From the NCBI RefSeq assembly GCF_036850765.1, contig NC_089496.1, positions 46,614,113 to 46,678,112 of the forward strand: a stretch of 64,000 nucleotides of DNA. The letters run 5' to 3'. Position 1 is the stretch's first letter. Each line of letters begins with the position of its first letter. Below are positions 43,841-55,763 of the stretch, piece by piece. The translations under genes and the position numbers were made by a program. Below the pieces are notes generated by a model. That model was not told the DNA's origin. It saw only the letters and a list, made by a program, of their open reading frames with translations, and did no database searches. Origin of the DNA: Saccopteryx bilineata (Eukaryota; Chordata; Mammalia; Chiroptera; Emballonuridae).

Positions 43841-45239
43841 GCACTCCCTGGAATCAGGGTAAAAGGAGCCCCCAGGAGGACAGCCGTGTGCTAGGCGTGG
43901 CGCCCCCGCTGTCCAGACTGGAACTCTGTGACTAAAGCGACAGCCGTGTTGAGGACGGCCGTCACCGTGCTTTCTGCTGCCACACCATCAGACAACATGT
44001 CCACCAAAACACACACATCCGTGGAGAAGGAGGAGACTCCAAATCCAGGACATAGGGACTCCAACCCCAGGTGTCCCCCCGGGGGAGACCAGAGAGAAAC
44101 CGTACGTATTGAAGGAGAAGGTATGCCCGGAGTGATAATTCTAGGAAAGCCAAAGTGGAATACATATATTCCTGACACGATTAACCTTGTAAAGAGTGTG
44201 CCGAGAATCCACTGGGAGGTGTAGAAAACAATACGGACACAGGCACAATAATAAAGCACGCAATGGCCAATTAAACACAGGCGCTAAGAAGATGCTGGTG
44301 GGAATACTGAGGAGGAAAGGCAGGGGGCATGGGAGCACAGGAGCCCTGAATCCGCAGGTGCCATAACAGGAAATGAACAGACCTTTTCTGATATTGACAA
44401 ATCAAAAGAGAGTGCGATACACATATTATTTAGAATTCTGGAGTTGTGTAAATGCCAGGAATAAAAACCCAAACTGGTTGAAAGTGGTTGGGGCGGACTG
44501 AGGGAAGGAACGTGGTAAGAAACCTCTGTCATTTGCTGTAAGTCCAGTATTAACATTTGACTTTTAAACTATGTGCAGATGTTACTTTAATAAAATAGAA
44601 ACTAATTTTTGGAAGAATAATAAAAAAGAGAGAAAGAAATGGTGCCCTGTTGTCTAAAACAGCAGAAGCATGATGCTCCTGTCTTCTCCTTCCTTCGATT
44701 CTGACTCAGGGATGCAGGATGCAGGTACTATATTAAGATTCCAGAAACTAATGGGACAGCACACATTAAACATATTCCTTGGCTTGCACCCCAGTCTGGT
44801 AGTGACCTTTCTTCTAAGGATCTTGTCTTATGGTTTGTTGATCCTTTTGCTGGTAACAGTAAGCTTCACTGAGCACATTTCCTCCTCTAATGACGGGTAA
44901 TGTAATTTTGTGTTGAAAGAATGAAGTGCGTTCTTGAATCACATACAGAAAACTTCTGCTTGATTTAATTTGATCATTAAGTGTGTTCCTGAAAAAAAAA
45001 TTAGATTCATAGCAAACTGTTGTGCATTAAATACACTCCAGTATATATTTACATTATACAATAATGTAATAAAACCTGGGGGAATAAAACCTGGTCCCAA
45101 CCAACAATAATGACAGGGATCTTTAAGACTCTTGACCATTACTTTAAAAAAAAAAAAAAAAAAAAAGCACTGGGAAGTGATTAATTTGTAGAGTTTGGTC
45201 ACATAATTTTCCCACACAGTCAATGAAAGAAACTAGTCA
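43841..45239. other. Intergenic, nothing recognised
   Basis: Short A-runs lie at 44991-44999 and 45146-45166. No gene or confident repeat seen. Confidence 0.35.
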
Positions 45240-45440
45240 ATAACATTTACTGAGCACCTATTATGCATCAGGCACAGTGCTAGGGACTTCAATAAATGTA
45301 TTGTCTACTTTAATCTTGGCAACCACCCAGAGAGGTAGATAGTATTTTCCCCACTTTACATTTAAGGAAACCAGAGCCTAAAGCTATTAAGTAATTTTCC
45401 CAAAGCCAAGCAGTTAGTAATTCAAACCAACCTTCAAGTC
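45240..45440 (-). repeat. MIR SINE, antisense
   Basis: Antisense MIR order: TTTACTGAGCACCTATTATGC, CAGGCACAGTGCTAGGGAC, CCCCACTTTACATTTAAGGAAAC. Confidence 0.8.
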
Positions 45441-47107
45441 TTTTCACAAGAAATGTATTACAGTCTCCCAATGTTAATTCAAGCTTTGAGTGCTCTGTGA
45501 TTCCACGGGGCTTTAATACTAGAAAAGTAGGTTTATAGCTGTTTATACAGAAAATAATACAATAACTAGTCAATAATAAAAGAATTAACTGTTGTGCATA
45601 CTCCAACTGTAAACCAACTTTCGCCCCACCCTTAAGCAACCTCATATGCTTTTGCATTATTCTAAGGGATAAACTTAGAAAACAATGCATAGAGTTATTA
45701 AATTATGACTATCTCTTTTGATGCAATAGCCTTGATACCAAAAAACATTTATTGACCTAATAATTAACTAAAAAGCAATATGAGAGTCAAATTATCTGTA
45801 TTAGAAGAACACCCTGTTAGAGGCAGAATAACTCAAACCAAATCAAAATAACTCCACCCCCTATTGTCCTGTGACCTTGGAGAAACTGTTCCAGCTTTCT
45901 ACGATAAAAGTGTAGGACTTATAGGATCTCCCTCTCCAGGTTGCTCTGCCATTACAAAAGAGGAAAGAACATTATACACTTTTGAATAAACTCATAGTCA
46001 ACTAAAAAGACCATGGTAAGAACTTTTTATTTGCCATTACTGTAAAAGTTTTATAGCCACGAGTGAGCAGTTTCCTTCACTACATACATGAAACTGCAAC
46101 ACTAATAGAGTGCACTGTGAAGGGTTTCTTTTGTGTTATCACTGATCAGAGCTGAGTTCCAAAATTTAGGGGCACTTCCCCTGGCAGCCTGGGACTTAAA
46201 TAAGGAGCTATTTCTTACAGATTTCAAACTCTGTTAAGTTTGACATTGGCCATGCTGTAGGTGACAAAATCAAAAGATTCACTTTCGGCATCATGTTACC
46301 CGACCATCAGATATCCACCTTCCACCTGAAGTCATGTGACACAGAGAGCTGACAAATGGACACACCACAAAAGAGAAACATAGAACCTGGCAAATGGAGC
46401 AGAACCAAGCCAACCCTAGGAAAAGGGAAATTAACAATCGCAGATGGCAGGTCACCTTTAGAAGGAGCCGGTTTACCCCAACCCTGACCTGGAGCCAGGT
46501 GACGGAGCCAGAGAACATTACCTCGGAGGGTTAACACATGACTGGTATTTACATCAATGATTTTCTAACAAACAGTAACGTGGAAGCGTCCTTGTTTCCT
46601 GAGGGAGTCAAGATGTGCCGTGGAGTTTGTCCGAGATGCCACGTCCTCCTCCTCTAGATCATTCATTTACTTTCTCAGGAGAATATTTAATAAAATCTTG
46701 GCAGCCATCCTCTGGCAGGACACTACTCCTCTCCATTCACTACCACCTCACTCCGTCTCCTTCAAATATAGTGTTCTTCCAATGCTGAAACCACCAAAAC
46801 AAAAGCGTAGCGGATGATTTGGTTCACCTACTAGTTCCCGTCTCAGAATGAAAGAAAATCAGGCTATTATGACACGTAATGATGAGTCAAAATTTTATTT
46901 CATTGCCACTTTTATTACATTTCTTTTTACAAGTCAGATTTATTACAAACAACAAAGCATTCATATTTGTGCATTTGGATGGCCATTTATTCAACAATAT
47001 TGAGAGCTATTATTGCTGGGCAATATGCCAGGTCCTGAAGATTCATTAGAGACATGTCCTAGTGCTCATGGAGCAACATGCAGCACAATGATTAGTTAGA
47101 TCCCTGC
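45441..47107. other. Intergenic, nothing recognised
   Basis: No gene or confident repeat seen. Confidence 0.35.
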
Positions 47108-47300
47108 ACTCTGGAACCAGTTTTCCTGGGGTCACATGCTGGCTCTGATACTTATCAGCTGGGTGACCTTGGGCAAGTAACTTAAGTTTGTAATGTCTCA
47201 GTTACCTCATCTATAATAATAGTGCCTATTTCATAAGGCTTTCAGGAGGATTAAATGATTTAATATTTATAAAGCAATCAGAACTGTATATGGTCCATAG
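47108..47300 (+). repeat. MIR SINE
   Basis: MIR order: GGGTGACCTTGGGCAAGTAAC, CAGTTACCTCATCTATAATAA, CATAAGGCTTTCAGGAGG. Confidence 0.8.
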
Positions 47301-47562
47301 GAAGAGTTATGTTGTAAAGGATCATTAAATAACATGGGATTTATTTTCTAGTGAGGAAACCAAGCAGTGAACAAATCAAGAAAAAAATATATAGGCTAGT
47401 TAAGGGGACAAACACCAAGCAAACAATTTGCAATATAAAACACACCCGTTCCTGCCAGGGGCAGGCTGAACTATTTGGATGACAATGTCCTGCTTTTGAA
47501 AATCCTTTTTCAAGTAAGTCACTTTTGTCTTAGGCCTTAAATTTTTTTTACAAATAATTTTT

Positions 47563-47951
47563 TTTTTTTGTATTTTTCTGAAGCTGGAAACGGGGAGAGA
47601 CAGTCAGACAGACTCCCGCATGCGGCCGACCGGGATCCACCCGGCATGCCCACCAGGGGCGATGCTCTGCCCACCAGGGGGCAATGCTCTGCCCCTCCGG
47701 GGCGTCGCTCTGCCGCGACCAGAGCCACTCTAGCACCTGGGGCAGAGGCCAAGGAGCCATCCCCAGCGCCCGGGCCATCTTTGCTCCAATGGAGCCTTGG
47801 CTGCGGGAGGGGAAGAGAGAGAAACAGAGAGGAAGGAGGGGGGTGTGGAGAAGCAAATGGGCACTTCTCCTGTGTGCCCTGGCCGGGAATCGAACCCGGG
47901 TCCCCCGCACGCCAGGCTGACGCTCTACCGCTGAGCCAACCGGCCAGGGAC
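47563..47951 (-). mobile_element. Young Rhin-like SINE, antisense
   Basis: Full-length reverse-strand copy. The TSD TACAAATAATTTTT lies at 47549-47562 and 47952-47965. Confidence 0.95.
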
Positions 47952-48319
47952 TACAAATAATTTTTAAGAAAAATGAAGAACATATAATAATACCCAAGAA
48001 TGACAAGGAACGAGACCACATGCCATCATCCTTAGCATATTGGTATTTATTTCCATGCCTGTCGCCTCACAGTTGCAAGATGGCTGCAGCAACACCAGAC
48101 ATCACATCCTCAAGGGTATAGCAAGAGATTCTTCTTCTCTCAGAAGGCTCTGTCCTTTATCCAGGGAAGAAACATTTCCTGAAGTCTTCCTTATAATACC
48201 TAGTTACAAGGAAGGTTATGGAAGTATCTCCCTCTTAAGCCTCTAGTTCAAACCAGGCTCCTCATTTGTATGAAGTAATAAAATAGTGTTCTGTGGTTTC
48301 TACCTCTGAAATCTCTTTT

Positions 48320-48800
48320 GGATGCATCCAATTCTCCTTGGCTCACCAGCGCGGCACCACTCTGACACATACCACTCAACTATCCCACCTGAACTACTCC
48401 AACAGTTCCTCACTGGTTTCCCTATAGCCCCACCTTCTCCCCTTCTTGACAGCTACAGTAACATTTTAAATGTCAACCCTGTCATGTCACTCACTCTTCA
48501 ATAGATTATTTTTAAAAATCCTAGCATGACCAACAAGATGCTGGGTGGTCTGGTCGTAACAGCCCTCGCCCTTCCAGCTTCATATCTTGCAGTGCTTAGG
48601 TTGACTCTGCACTCAGATGACACTGGCCTTTTCTCTGCTCCTCACAAATCCTAAACTCCTTCGTACCACGAGGCTCCTGCCCACACTATTCCCTCTGTGT
48701 GGAATGCTCACCTACTCTCTGCCTTCCCAGTCCCTTCTGCCTAATTTTCCCTTTGTTTTCACATCTCCATTTAAATTTTACTGCATGCAAGGGTCATTTG
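48320..48800 (+). repeat. L2 LINE 3' region
   Basis: L2 phrases: CCTCACTGGTTTCCC, CCCTGTCATGTCACTCACTC, ACTATTCCCTCTGTGTGGAATGC, CCATTTAAATTTTACT. Confidence 0.65.
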
Positions 48801-48932
48801 TAAGGTTAGTTATCATTAATTTAACAAAACATAACCGAAATATCAAAGTTATTAAATATAAATTGAAGGAATGGGAAAAATTTTTATTTCAGCAGTTAAT
48901 AGATGATCATTTATTAAGAAAACGCTGGCCCC

Positions 48933-49302
48933 TGGCCCTGACCGGTTGGCTCAGTGGTAGAGCGTCAGCCTGGTGTGTGGGAGTCCCGGGTTTGATTCCC
49001 AGCCAGGGCACACAGGAGAAGCGCCCATCTGCTTCTCCACCCCTCCCCCTCTCCTTCCTCTCTGTCTCTCTCTTCCCCTCTCGCAGCCAAGGCTTCAATG
49101 GATCAAAGATGGCCTGAGCGCTGAGGATGGCTCTGTGGCCTCTGCCTCAGGGGCTAGAATGGCTCTGATTGTGGCAGAGCATCACCCCCTGGTGGGCATG
49201 CCAGGTGGATCCCGGTAGGGCACATGCAGGAGTCTGTCTGACTGCCTCCCTGTTTCCAACCTCAGAAAAATACAACAAAAAAAAAAAAGAAGAAGAAAGA
49301 AA
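48933..49302 (+). mobile_element. Rhin-like SINE
   Basis: Full-length. TSDs AAGAAAACGCTGGCCCC (48916-48932) and AAGAAAATGCTGGCCCC (49303-49319) differ at one base. One internal 22-bp unit. The tail is A/G-rich. Confidence 0.92.
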
Positions 49303-49409
49303 AAGAAAATGCTGGCCCCAAACTGAATATAGCAAAGTTATACTTTATTTGATCAATCCAGTTAGACTTAAAATAGGGAGTGACTTTTGAATTTTTAAAA
49401 TACGATGTT

Positions 49410-49818
49410 GGCCCTGGCCGGTTGGCTCAGTGGTAGAGCGTCAGCCTGGCGTACAGAAGTCCCGGGTTCGATTCCCGGCCAGGGCACACAGGAGAAGCGT
49501 TCATCTGCTTCTCCACCCCTCCCCCTCTCCTTCCTCTCTGTCTCTCTCTTCCCCTCCCACAGTGGAGGCTCCATTGGAGCAAAGATGGCCCGGGCGCTGG
49601 GGATGGCTCCTTGGCCTCTGCCCCAGGCGCTAGAGTGGCTCTGGTCGCAACAGAGCGACGCCCCGGAGGGGCAGAGCATCGCCCCTTGGTGGGCAGAGCA
49701 TCGCCCCCTGCTGGGCGTGCCGGGTGGATCCCGGTCGGGCGCATGCGGGAGTCTGTCTGACTGTCTCTCCCGGTTTCTAGCTTCAGAAAAATACAAAAAA
49801 TAATAATAATAATAAAAT
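49410..49818 (+). mobile_element. Young Rhin-like SINE with TAA-repeat tail
   Basis: Full-length. The TSD AAAATACGATGTT is perfect at 49397-49409 and 49819-49831. The tail has become a (TAA) microsatellite at about 49799-49816. Confidence 0.95.
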
Positions 49819-49831
49819 AAAATACGATGTT

Positions 49832-51309
49832 AAAGGGATGTCTGGCAGGAAAAAAAAAATCACATTTGCTTAAGCAGGTGTAGCGGAATCAAGCCAATAC
49901 AGGGAGCATGGTGCGATCTAGGAGGTCAATCAAGGATGAGGGAATAAAATACGGAGGCAGGGACAAGTGAGAAATGGACTGAAGCACAGGAATTAAGCTT
50001 AGATTTGATATCTGTGTGTAATTTATATGAAGTTCACTGTGATATGTAGTAGGATCATATTAAGAAATTAAGGGGAAAAAAAGAGAAAAGAAAATGCTGG
50101 CCCCTTGGTTAAGTGACAGTAGATGAGGACCCAGGAATTTGGTGGTATGAATTTTTCCCCCTAAATGTCTTCATTCTTTCACCCATTGGACCAGCAATGT
50201 AGCAACCCAGCTCCACAAGGTCCTAGGATGATGGTTCCTCCGCCCAGGGCCTTCCCTCCTTGGTCCACTGTCTTCATCCATCATGAGACGGCACTACAAT
50301 GACTTGTCCCATCTTTCCCTCCCAGCTGGCAGCCGGGCTCTGTCCAGTCCTGGGGCTGGCACGGAACATTTATTCTCTAAGATGAATCTCACTTTCCAAT
50401 ACACACTGTTGTGAACGCCATTTAAAAAGCCAAGAATGCTAAACTAAGAAGTTACCAATACAAAGTATTCATATTTTTATCCCATGCTATGCATTGAAAT
50501 TCTCCATACACATTTCTTTTTTACCGATTCTATGCCTTTCACTCCTTTTGCACTTCAGAAAGTCCCCAGAACAAAGATACGCAGATGTCAGTTACTCTAT
50601 ACTCAGCTTTCAGAGAAATTACAAGGGAGCTCAAGGAACGTCAAAATAGTTTGTTGGTGGGGAAGGGTTTGAGGGGGGGAGCATCCTGGAAGATGAACCA
50701 GCCTGCACGGCGGCCTTCATTCGTGAAAATGCCCTATGTCAATACCTTTCTGCTCAACAAATAAAAAATAAGCGACATGTGACCAAGAGCAAAAGCCACT
50801 TGAACCATGATGTAACTCACTGGCCGGCTTTCTGCAGCGGCCCTGGGCTGGATCTGCGTTCCCAAGGTGGGGTGGCTGCGCTCTGGGCTTCCAGACTTGA
50901 GGGATGTCACATACGGCAGTCGTGTTAAGAGCTCAAGGCAATGCGTTGAGGTATCAATATAAACGAGCTGGCTAGAACTCTGGAAGCTGAGTGCAGATTC
51001 CATCCTGCCTCCTCCCAGCCTTGCAACTCTGGGCAACCGCTGAACCTCTCAGCGCTAGGGTCTTCCTGCCTGTCGAGTGAGGATAATAAGAGTGCCTGCC
51101 TCCTAGGGTTGAGTAATAAGTGAGTTAATCCACACAAGAGCCCGGAACAGCGCCTGGCTGGCGCACAGCGAAACTGCTAATATCACAGCCTTTCAACTAA
51201 GAGCGCAGCATTCTACCTGGATATTAAAACAGCGCCTTTGAGCTAACAAAACTTGTGATTGGAGCTGGGTGGTCGTAGCTGGGTAGAAATCAGGGTAGGG
51301 GCATATTAA
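49832..51309. other. Intergenic upstream of PRR15
   Basis: A MIR-like fragment lies at about 50990-51170 (CCTTGCAACTCTGGGCAACCG, GAGGATAATAAGAGTGCC). Otherwise nothing recognised. Confidence 0.4.
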
Positions 51310-52780
51310 TTTCTTAATATGAGGCGGCATTTATCCGCCGGAGCCCGCATACAGCCGCGGTTTCCTAGCCTCCTGTCCACTCCGGACTCTTCTTCAAGGA
51401 GTCGGACCGGCGAGCGGCGCCGGACAGCCTTCTCCAATCATACACCCCCAGGCTGGCGCCACGCCTGCGACCTGGTCCAATCTCGTCTCGTGGAGGGTGG
51501 AAACGCGAAGTTCCTACCTGCACCTGTGGCCGCAGTGGCCGCCTCCTGGGTTTTGTTGTGTGTGGTTGTTTTTTTTTCTTCTTCTTCCGTCCCGCTGCCC
51601 CGGGGTTCAGGTTTCTCGAATCACTTGGCGAATGACCAGCAGGTGGGCAGATGTCTTTTCCCGCACCAAGGACCAAGGCGTAGGAAGGGTCAAGGCATCA
51701 AAGTGAACACCCGAAATCCCATCTCCCAGCGGCTCCCGGGCGGCGCTGCCAGGGCAGAGGGACGCGCCCGAGAATGAAAGGCTACTAGCCGAGAGAGGAG
51801 CCTGGGAATTCACCCGGGGCAGCGAGCCTGGCACCCACTCGCCTCGGCGCGCTCCGGCTGGAGCCCACCGCACTGCGAGCCCGGAGCCGCCGCCGCCGCA
51901 GCAGCAGCAGGCAGAAGTTGGTGAGGGTACCAGGGCAGACCACTCGCAACCATCGGCTTAGCTGGACTGCGGAAATTTCGGCTGGCATACCTTCCAGAAA
52001 AAAAAAGCCCGACCTCCCGAGCGCAGAGGGCGCCGTGTGCGGCTTACCGGCTGTGCCCAGAGCACTCCTTGGGTGTCGTCGCCGGCGAGCGCGGCGCGGA
52101 GCCGCGGGGTCCTGAGCAGGTGAGCCATCCGATTGGTTCTGCGTCCGGCAAGACAGACTGTGTTCCGGGTGTCACCCTGGGGGGTTCCTCCGCCCCCCCC
52201 CAGGAAAGTTGCGAGCCTCGGGTACTCTGTGTACATTTTTGTAATTTGCAGCCTTTTCCCTGAGCAATTCGTGCCAAACACTTCTGTGCACACAAGTTGC
52301 AGAGAGGAAAGTGTGGGGTAGAAGACAGAACACGATAGCATCGGGACACCCCCACCCCACCACCAGTGAAGAAGTTGGGGGTGTTTTTCTGATCTGTCAA
52401 GGAGAAGGAGCAGGATGTTTGCACACCCAACTGCAAACGGTGCCTGAGGGTGTGGGTACGGAAAGAACTTTTCGCCATTTTTTTTTCTATTGTTTTCAAG
52501 TCGCAGCAGGAGTGCGCCCTCGGGGCGTCCTGGGGAGGAGGGGGTGCCGCGGACTCCGCACACGGCGGGGGCCGCTGCGCCGCCTCGCGTAGGCGCTTAG
52601 ACTTTCACTCCCGGGTTCCGGGAGGACAACCTCCAGCCACAGAGTCGGCAGAAGTTTCGTTCTCGGGCGCGCAGGCAAATCCTAGGAGCGCCGGGCGCGT
52701 GGGATGGGACGAGCCGGGCGGAAACCCCGGCGCAAGCGAATCCTGTGAATTCGTGGAGTTAGTACCCGACAGACCCAGAT
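51310..52780 (+). promoter_or_regulatory. PRR15: CpG-rich promoter region of PRR15
   Basis: CpG density rises sharply here compared with the surrounding AT-rich DNA, densest from about 51700 to 52120 and again near 52500-52740. This looks like the CpG island promoter of the downstream PRR15 gene, which shares its strand. A trinucleotide run (four GCC then four GCA) sits at 51886-51909. No TATA box is convincing. Confidence 0.6.
51840..52119 (+). other. PRR15: Possible PRR15 non-coding first exon
   Basis: A consensus splice donor CAG/GTGAGC begins at 52120, and an alternative donor TTG/GTGAGG begins at 51921, both inside the CpG island. The nearest good acceptor before the coding exon is the pyrimidine-rich tract ending CCCCAG at 53867. 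This would give a non-coding exon, an intron of about 1.75 kb (52120-53867) and a second exon with a 147-nt leader. The 5' boundary of this entry is arbitrary. Confidence 0.4.
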
Positions 52781-53867
52781 GAGACAGCGAGCAGAGAACT
52801 CTGGCTTCCGTGGTTATCAGCACCTCAACTGCTGATGACAGACTTGTCGCTCTGCAGAATGCACTTTCGAAAGCTGGGGAGAGACGCACATTGGTTTGGA
52901 GTTCCTGGCCGCTCTCCTTGCAGGAGGGGATTGTGCAAGGAAAAGAACAGAAGCCTTTAATTTGTAACTAAAATTCTCCAGACTTGAGTGGCCGAGGATA
53001 AACAGACTCGGGGCGTATTTTAATACAGAACTAAGGAAAGAGAGCTTTTGCCGCTGGGCCTGCTCTCAACCACCCGCCGGGGGCGGTGTCAGAGCGATTC
53101 AGGATTGGTCTGTGGGGAATAAAAGGAAGAGTAGGCTGGTGGGTTTAATGGGAAGTCTAGTCATACTTCTCTGAAATTCACAAGGCAGAAGTTAGGTCAA
53201 AAGCAGAATTTACTTTTATTCTTTTGGTAAAAGCAGAATTTAAAAGAAACCAAATAAAACATAATGAGCCTGTCCCTCTCTCTTCCTGGCTTGTAAATTA
53301 CCCTGAAGAATCACATGGGAAAGGATCCTGGGAGCAACAACCTTTGACAGGTGTCTAATGTTCATTGCTCGCTTGGGGGGGGGGGGGGCGCACTGCTTCC
53401 TGGACGCCTCCTCCCGGGTTCTCATCCAGGAGAAGGCCGTTCTGGACATGTTGGGTGACCTTGGGGCGTCCGTCTACAGTCAGGCCGAGTGACAGGACAG
53501 GCCATTTTCCCTCTCCGATCCAGTTAATCCAGCTTCCCCTAGGTGCCCCTTGCGCGCTGACCACTGCCCTTCCTGCTGCTGGAGGCAAAGCAGTGGTTGA
53601 GGCCTGGGAATGCCTACACTCAGTCCCATGACCAGACAGACGGTGGCGCCCGGGAGGCCATTCTCGTCCGCCCGCGCCCTTGCGGGGCGCGGCGAAGCCT
53701 TCTAAGGGGCTGCGCATCCCTGGGTTCGCTGCTCGGGGCGTCCAGACCCCTGCGGATCCAGTGTCTCCCCGGAGCGAAGGGGAAGAAATGGGATTGGGGG
53801 GCTTGGAGGGTCGGAGGGGGGCGTGACTTCGATAAACTCAGTAACCAAATTTTGTTTTCTTCCCCAG
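52781..53867. other. Presumed PRR15 intron 1
   Basis: Less CpG-rich from 52900 to 53350, rising again from about 53540. A G-run lies at 53375-53387. No repeat element is recognised. Confidence 0.4.
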
Positions 53868-54014
53868 CACAGACTGCTGGTCCCACCCCGCAGCCCGGTT
53901 GCGAGAAGCGGGAGAAGGAGCGGAGTTGACCCCGTCGCCCACCGGGAGAGAGGGTCCGCTGCAGCCGAGGCCCCTCCCCACGCGCGGTGCCCGCGGCCCC
54001 TCGGCGGGCCGGCC
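53868..54014 (+). other. PRR15: Presumed PRR15 exon 2 leader (5' UTR)
   Basis: It starts after the acceptor TTTTCTTCCCCAG and runs to the ATG. It is GC- and CpG-rich and contains no ATG, so there is no upstream ORF in this part. The PRR15 frame is open across it, but without an initiator. Confidence 0.5.
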
Positions 54015-54398
54015 ATGGCCGACAGCGGTACGGGCAGCTCCGGGCCCTGGTGGAAATCGCTAACGAACAGCAGGAAGAAAAGCAAGGAGGCCACGGTGGG
54101 GGGGCAGCCGCCTGCCCAGCCTGCCCCCGGGGAGCCCGCGCCACCCGCGCCGCCCAGCCCGGACTGGACTAGCAGCTCCCGGGAGAACCAGCACCCCAAT
54201 CTCCTCGTGAGCGCGGCAGAGCCCCACAAGTCAGACAAAGTGTACGCGGAGAAATTGGGCAACAGCCGCCGCAATTTGAAGATTTCGCGCTCCGGGCGTT
54301 TTAAGGAGAAAAGGAAAGTTCGCGCCACTCTGCTCCCCGAGGGAGTCAGGTGTCCGGAGGAGGCGGGCTTCCCTGGGGACCCTCACGAAGACAAGTAG
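54015..54398 (+). CDS. PRR15: Proline-rich protein 15
   Basis: The single-exon frame encodes 127 residues (human about 129, from memory). It begins [20 protein letters not shown], has a proline-rich centre (residues 31-50), an acidic/polar middle with [12 protein letters not shown] (51-62), and a conserved basic segment [20 protein letters not shown] at about residues 85-104, shared with PRR15L. It ends GDPHEDK, TAG at 54396. The ATG at 54015 has a strong context (GCC before, G after) and is the first ATG in the presumed second exon. No catalytic domain, signal peptide or membrane segment is visible. PRR15 has been linked to trophoblast development and epithelial tumours, but its molecular activity is not established. 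The conserved basic motif suggests nucleic-acid or partner binding (inference). Confidence 0.95.
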   Translation: MADSGTGSSGPWWKSLTNSRKKSKEATVGGQPPAQPAPGEPAPPAPPSPDWTSSSRENQHPNLLVSAAEPHKSDKVYAEKLGNSRRNLKISRSGRFKEKRKVRATLLPEGVRCPEEAGFPGDPHEDK

Positions 54399-54599
54399 TG
54401 GCCAGAGCGGACTGCCCCTCTTCCCACCACGCTCCCCAATTCCCAGTTCTAAACCCGAGAATTCTGCCTGCCCCTGCGCTTGGTGTCTCTCGTCCCACCA
54501 AATCCAGCATATCCACACAAGGCCTCCGGGACTTTATTTTCCCGGAAACGGACGGGTCAATTGAGTTTGCAATATTTCGTGACTCAAGGATGCATTAAA
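54399..54599 (+). other. PRR15: Proximal PRR15 3' UTR with candidate poly(A) signal
   Basis: An ATTAAA hexamer at 54594-54599 is the first plausible poly(A) signal after the stop. The real 3' end may be further downstream. Confidence 0.3.
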
Positions 54600-55711
54600 T
54601 ATACATATTTATTTGTGGTTGAGAGAAGATACCCGTCGCAGAGGGAGTTGGCATAATTATTATGTCCTATAAGCTATTGTGTGGCCTCCACCCCTTGGGT
54701 CATCTGTGGGAGTGAGAGGTGCTTCTCTAAGAGATGGTGGCTCACCTAGAATTGTGCAGCCTTCCAAAGAGGGAGCGGGCTCTGAGTAAGAACTCCCAGT
54801 TGGAGCCATCACAGTGCTGTTTAAATGCTTGAGAAACGCACTCTTTAGAAGTACTTCCGTAGACTTACGCCTTAAATGAGGGGATGGGTAAGAGCAGGTA
54901 ACGTTTTTAAGTAGCAGCATGTTAAGTGAGGCAAGATCGGTTTTAATGTCAACCTGCAAAACTGTCCTGTCTGTTTCAGTGTGGACTATTAAAATTGTTG
55001 CACTGTAAGACCTGAGGTGACTTTTGTACTTTTTCCATGGCAAGATCTTAAACCCGTCATACTCAAAAGCAGGCATGCAAAATCCCAGGTGACAGAATTA
55101 ATCATTTTGCCACACAGTGTAACAGCTACTCTTGGAAAGCTTCAGGGAGAACGTTTCTGGAAGCCGGCAACACCCGGAGTGAAACCAGTTAGCCAGATAA
55201 TCATTCCTATTTACTGACCAAATTCCAGGGAGAAAGGGAGAGACGCTCGTTCATTATCCCTAAGTTCTCTTTTTACCTCCATGCATCTTCGTACATAAGT
55301 CTCAAGGCTGGTAATTATTCTCATCGGTCTCCTTGAGAATCTTACTAACAATTGTCTGAAAAGACTCAAACAGAAGGACCGAACCCTTAGTTTTGTGTAA
55401 AAGCAGGTTTTTCCCCCTACGCCTTTGTTTCGAAAGCTTATTTCTTTAGCCTGACGTATGCATTTATCAAGTTTCAAAGCCTGTAGATCTACCAGCCTGA
55501 CGATTCTTAACAAATAAATCTACCTGTTAGCTTTTGTGATGGACTTCAAGAAAAAAGGTAAATGAATACCACTTACTTTCAGCAAATTACAGAGAGTTAT
55601 TGTAGTTATTAAGGGCCACTGGGATCTTTTCCCACCACTATTCAGTTCATTTATGCACTGAAATGCATAGCAGGGAAATGACAATGATCAAAGAGTGTGT
55701 ACACACACACA

Positions 55712-55763
<52 letters not shown>

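Noticed and set aside
51958..52563. 201- and 151-codon minus-strand frames over the PRR15 CpG island
   Set aside because: GC-rich promoter DNA lacks stop codons by composition, and the translations are low-complexity without family similarity.
53823..54014. N-terminal extension of PRR15
   Set aside because: The frame is open upstream of 54015 but starts only with a GTG and crosses the likely splice acceptor at 53867; the known protein starts at the ATG at 54015.
53702..54328. 208-codon minus-strand frame opposite PRR15
   Set aside because: It is the complement of the well-supported PRR15 coding exon and its GC-rich leader.
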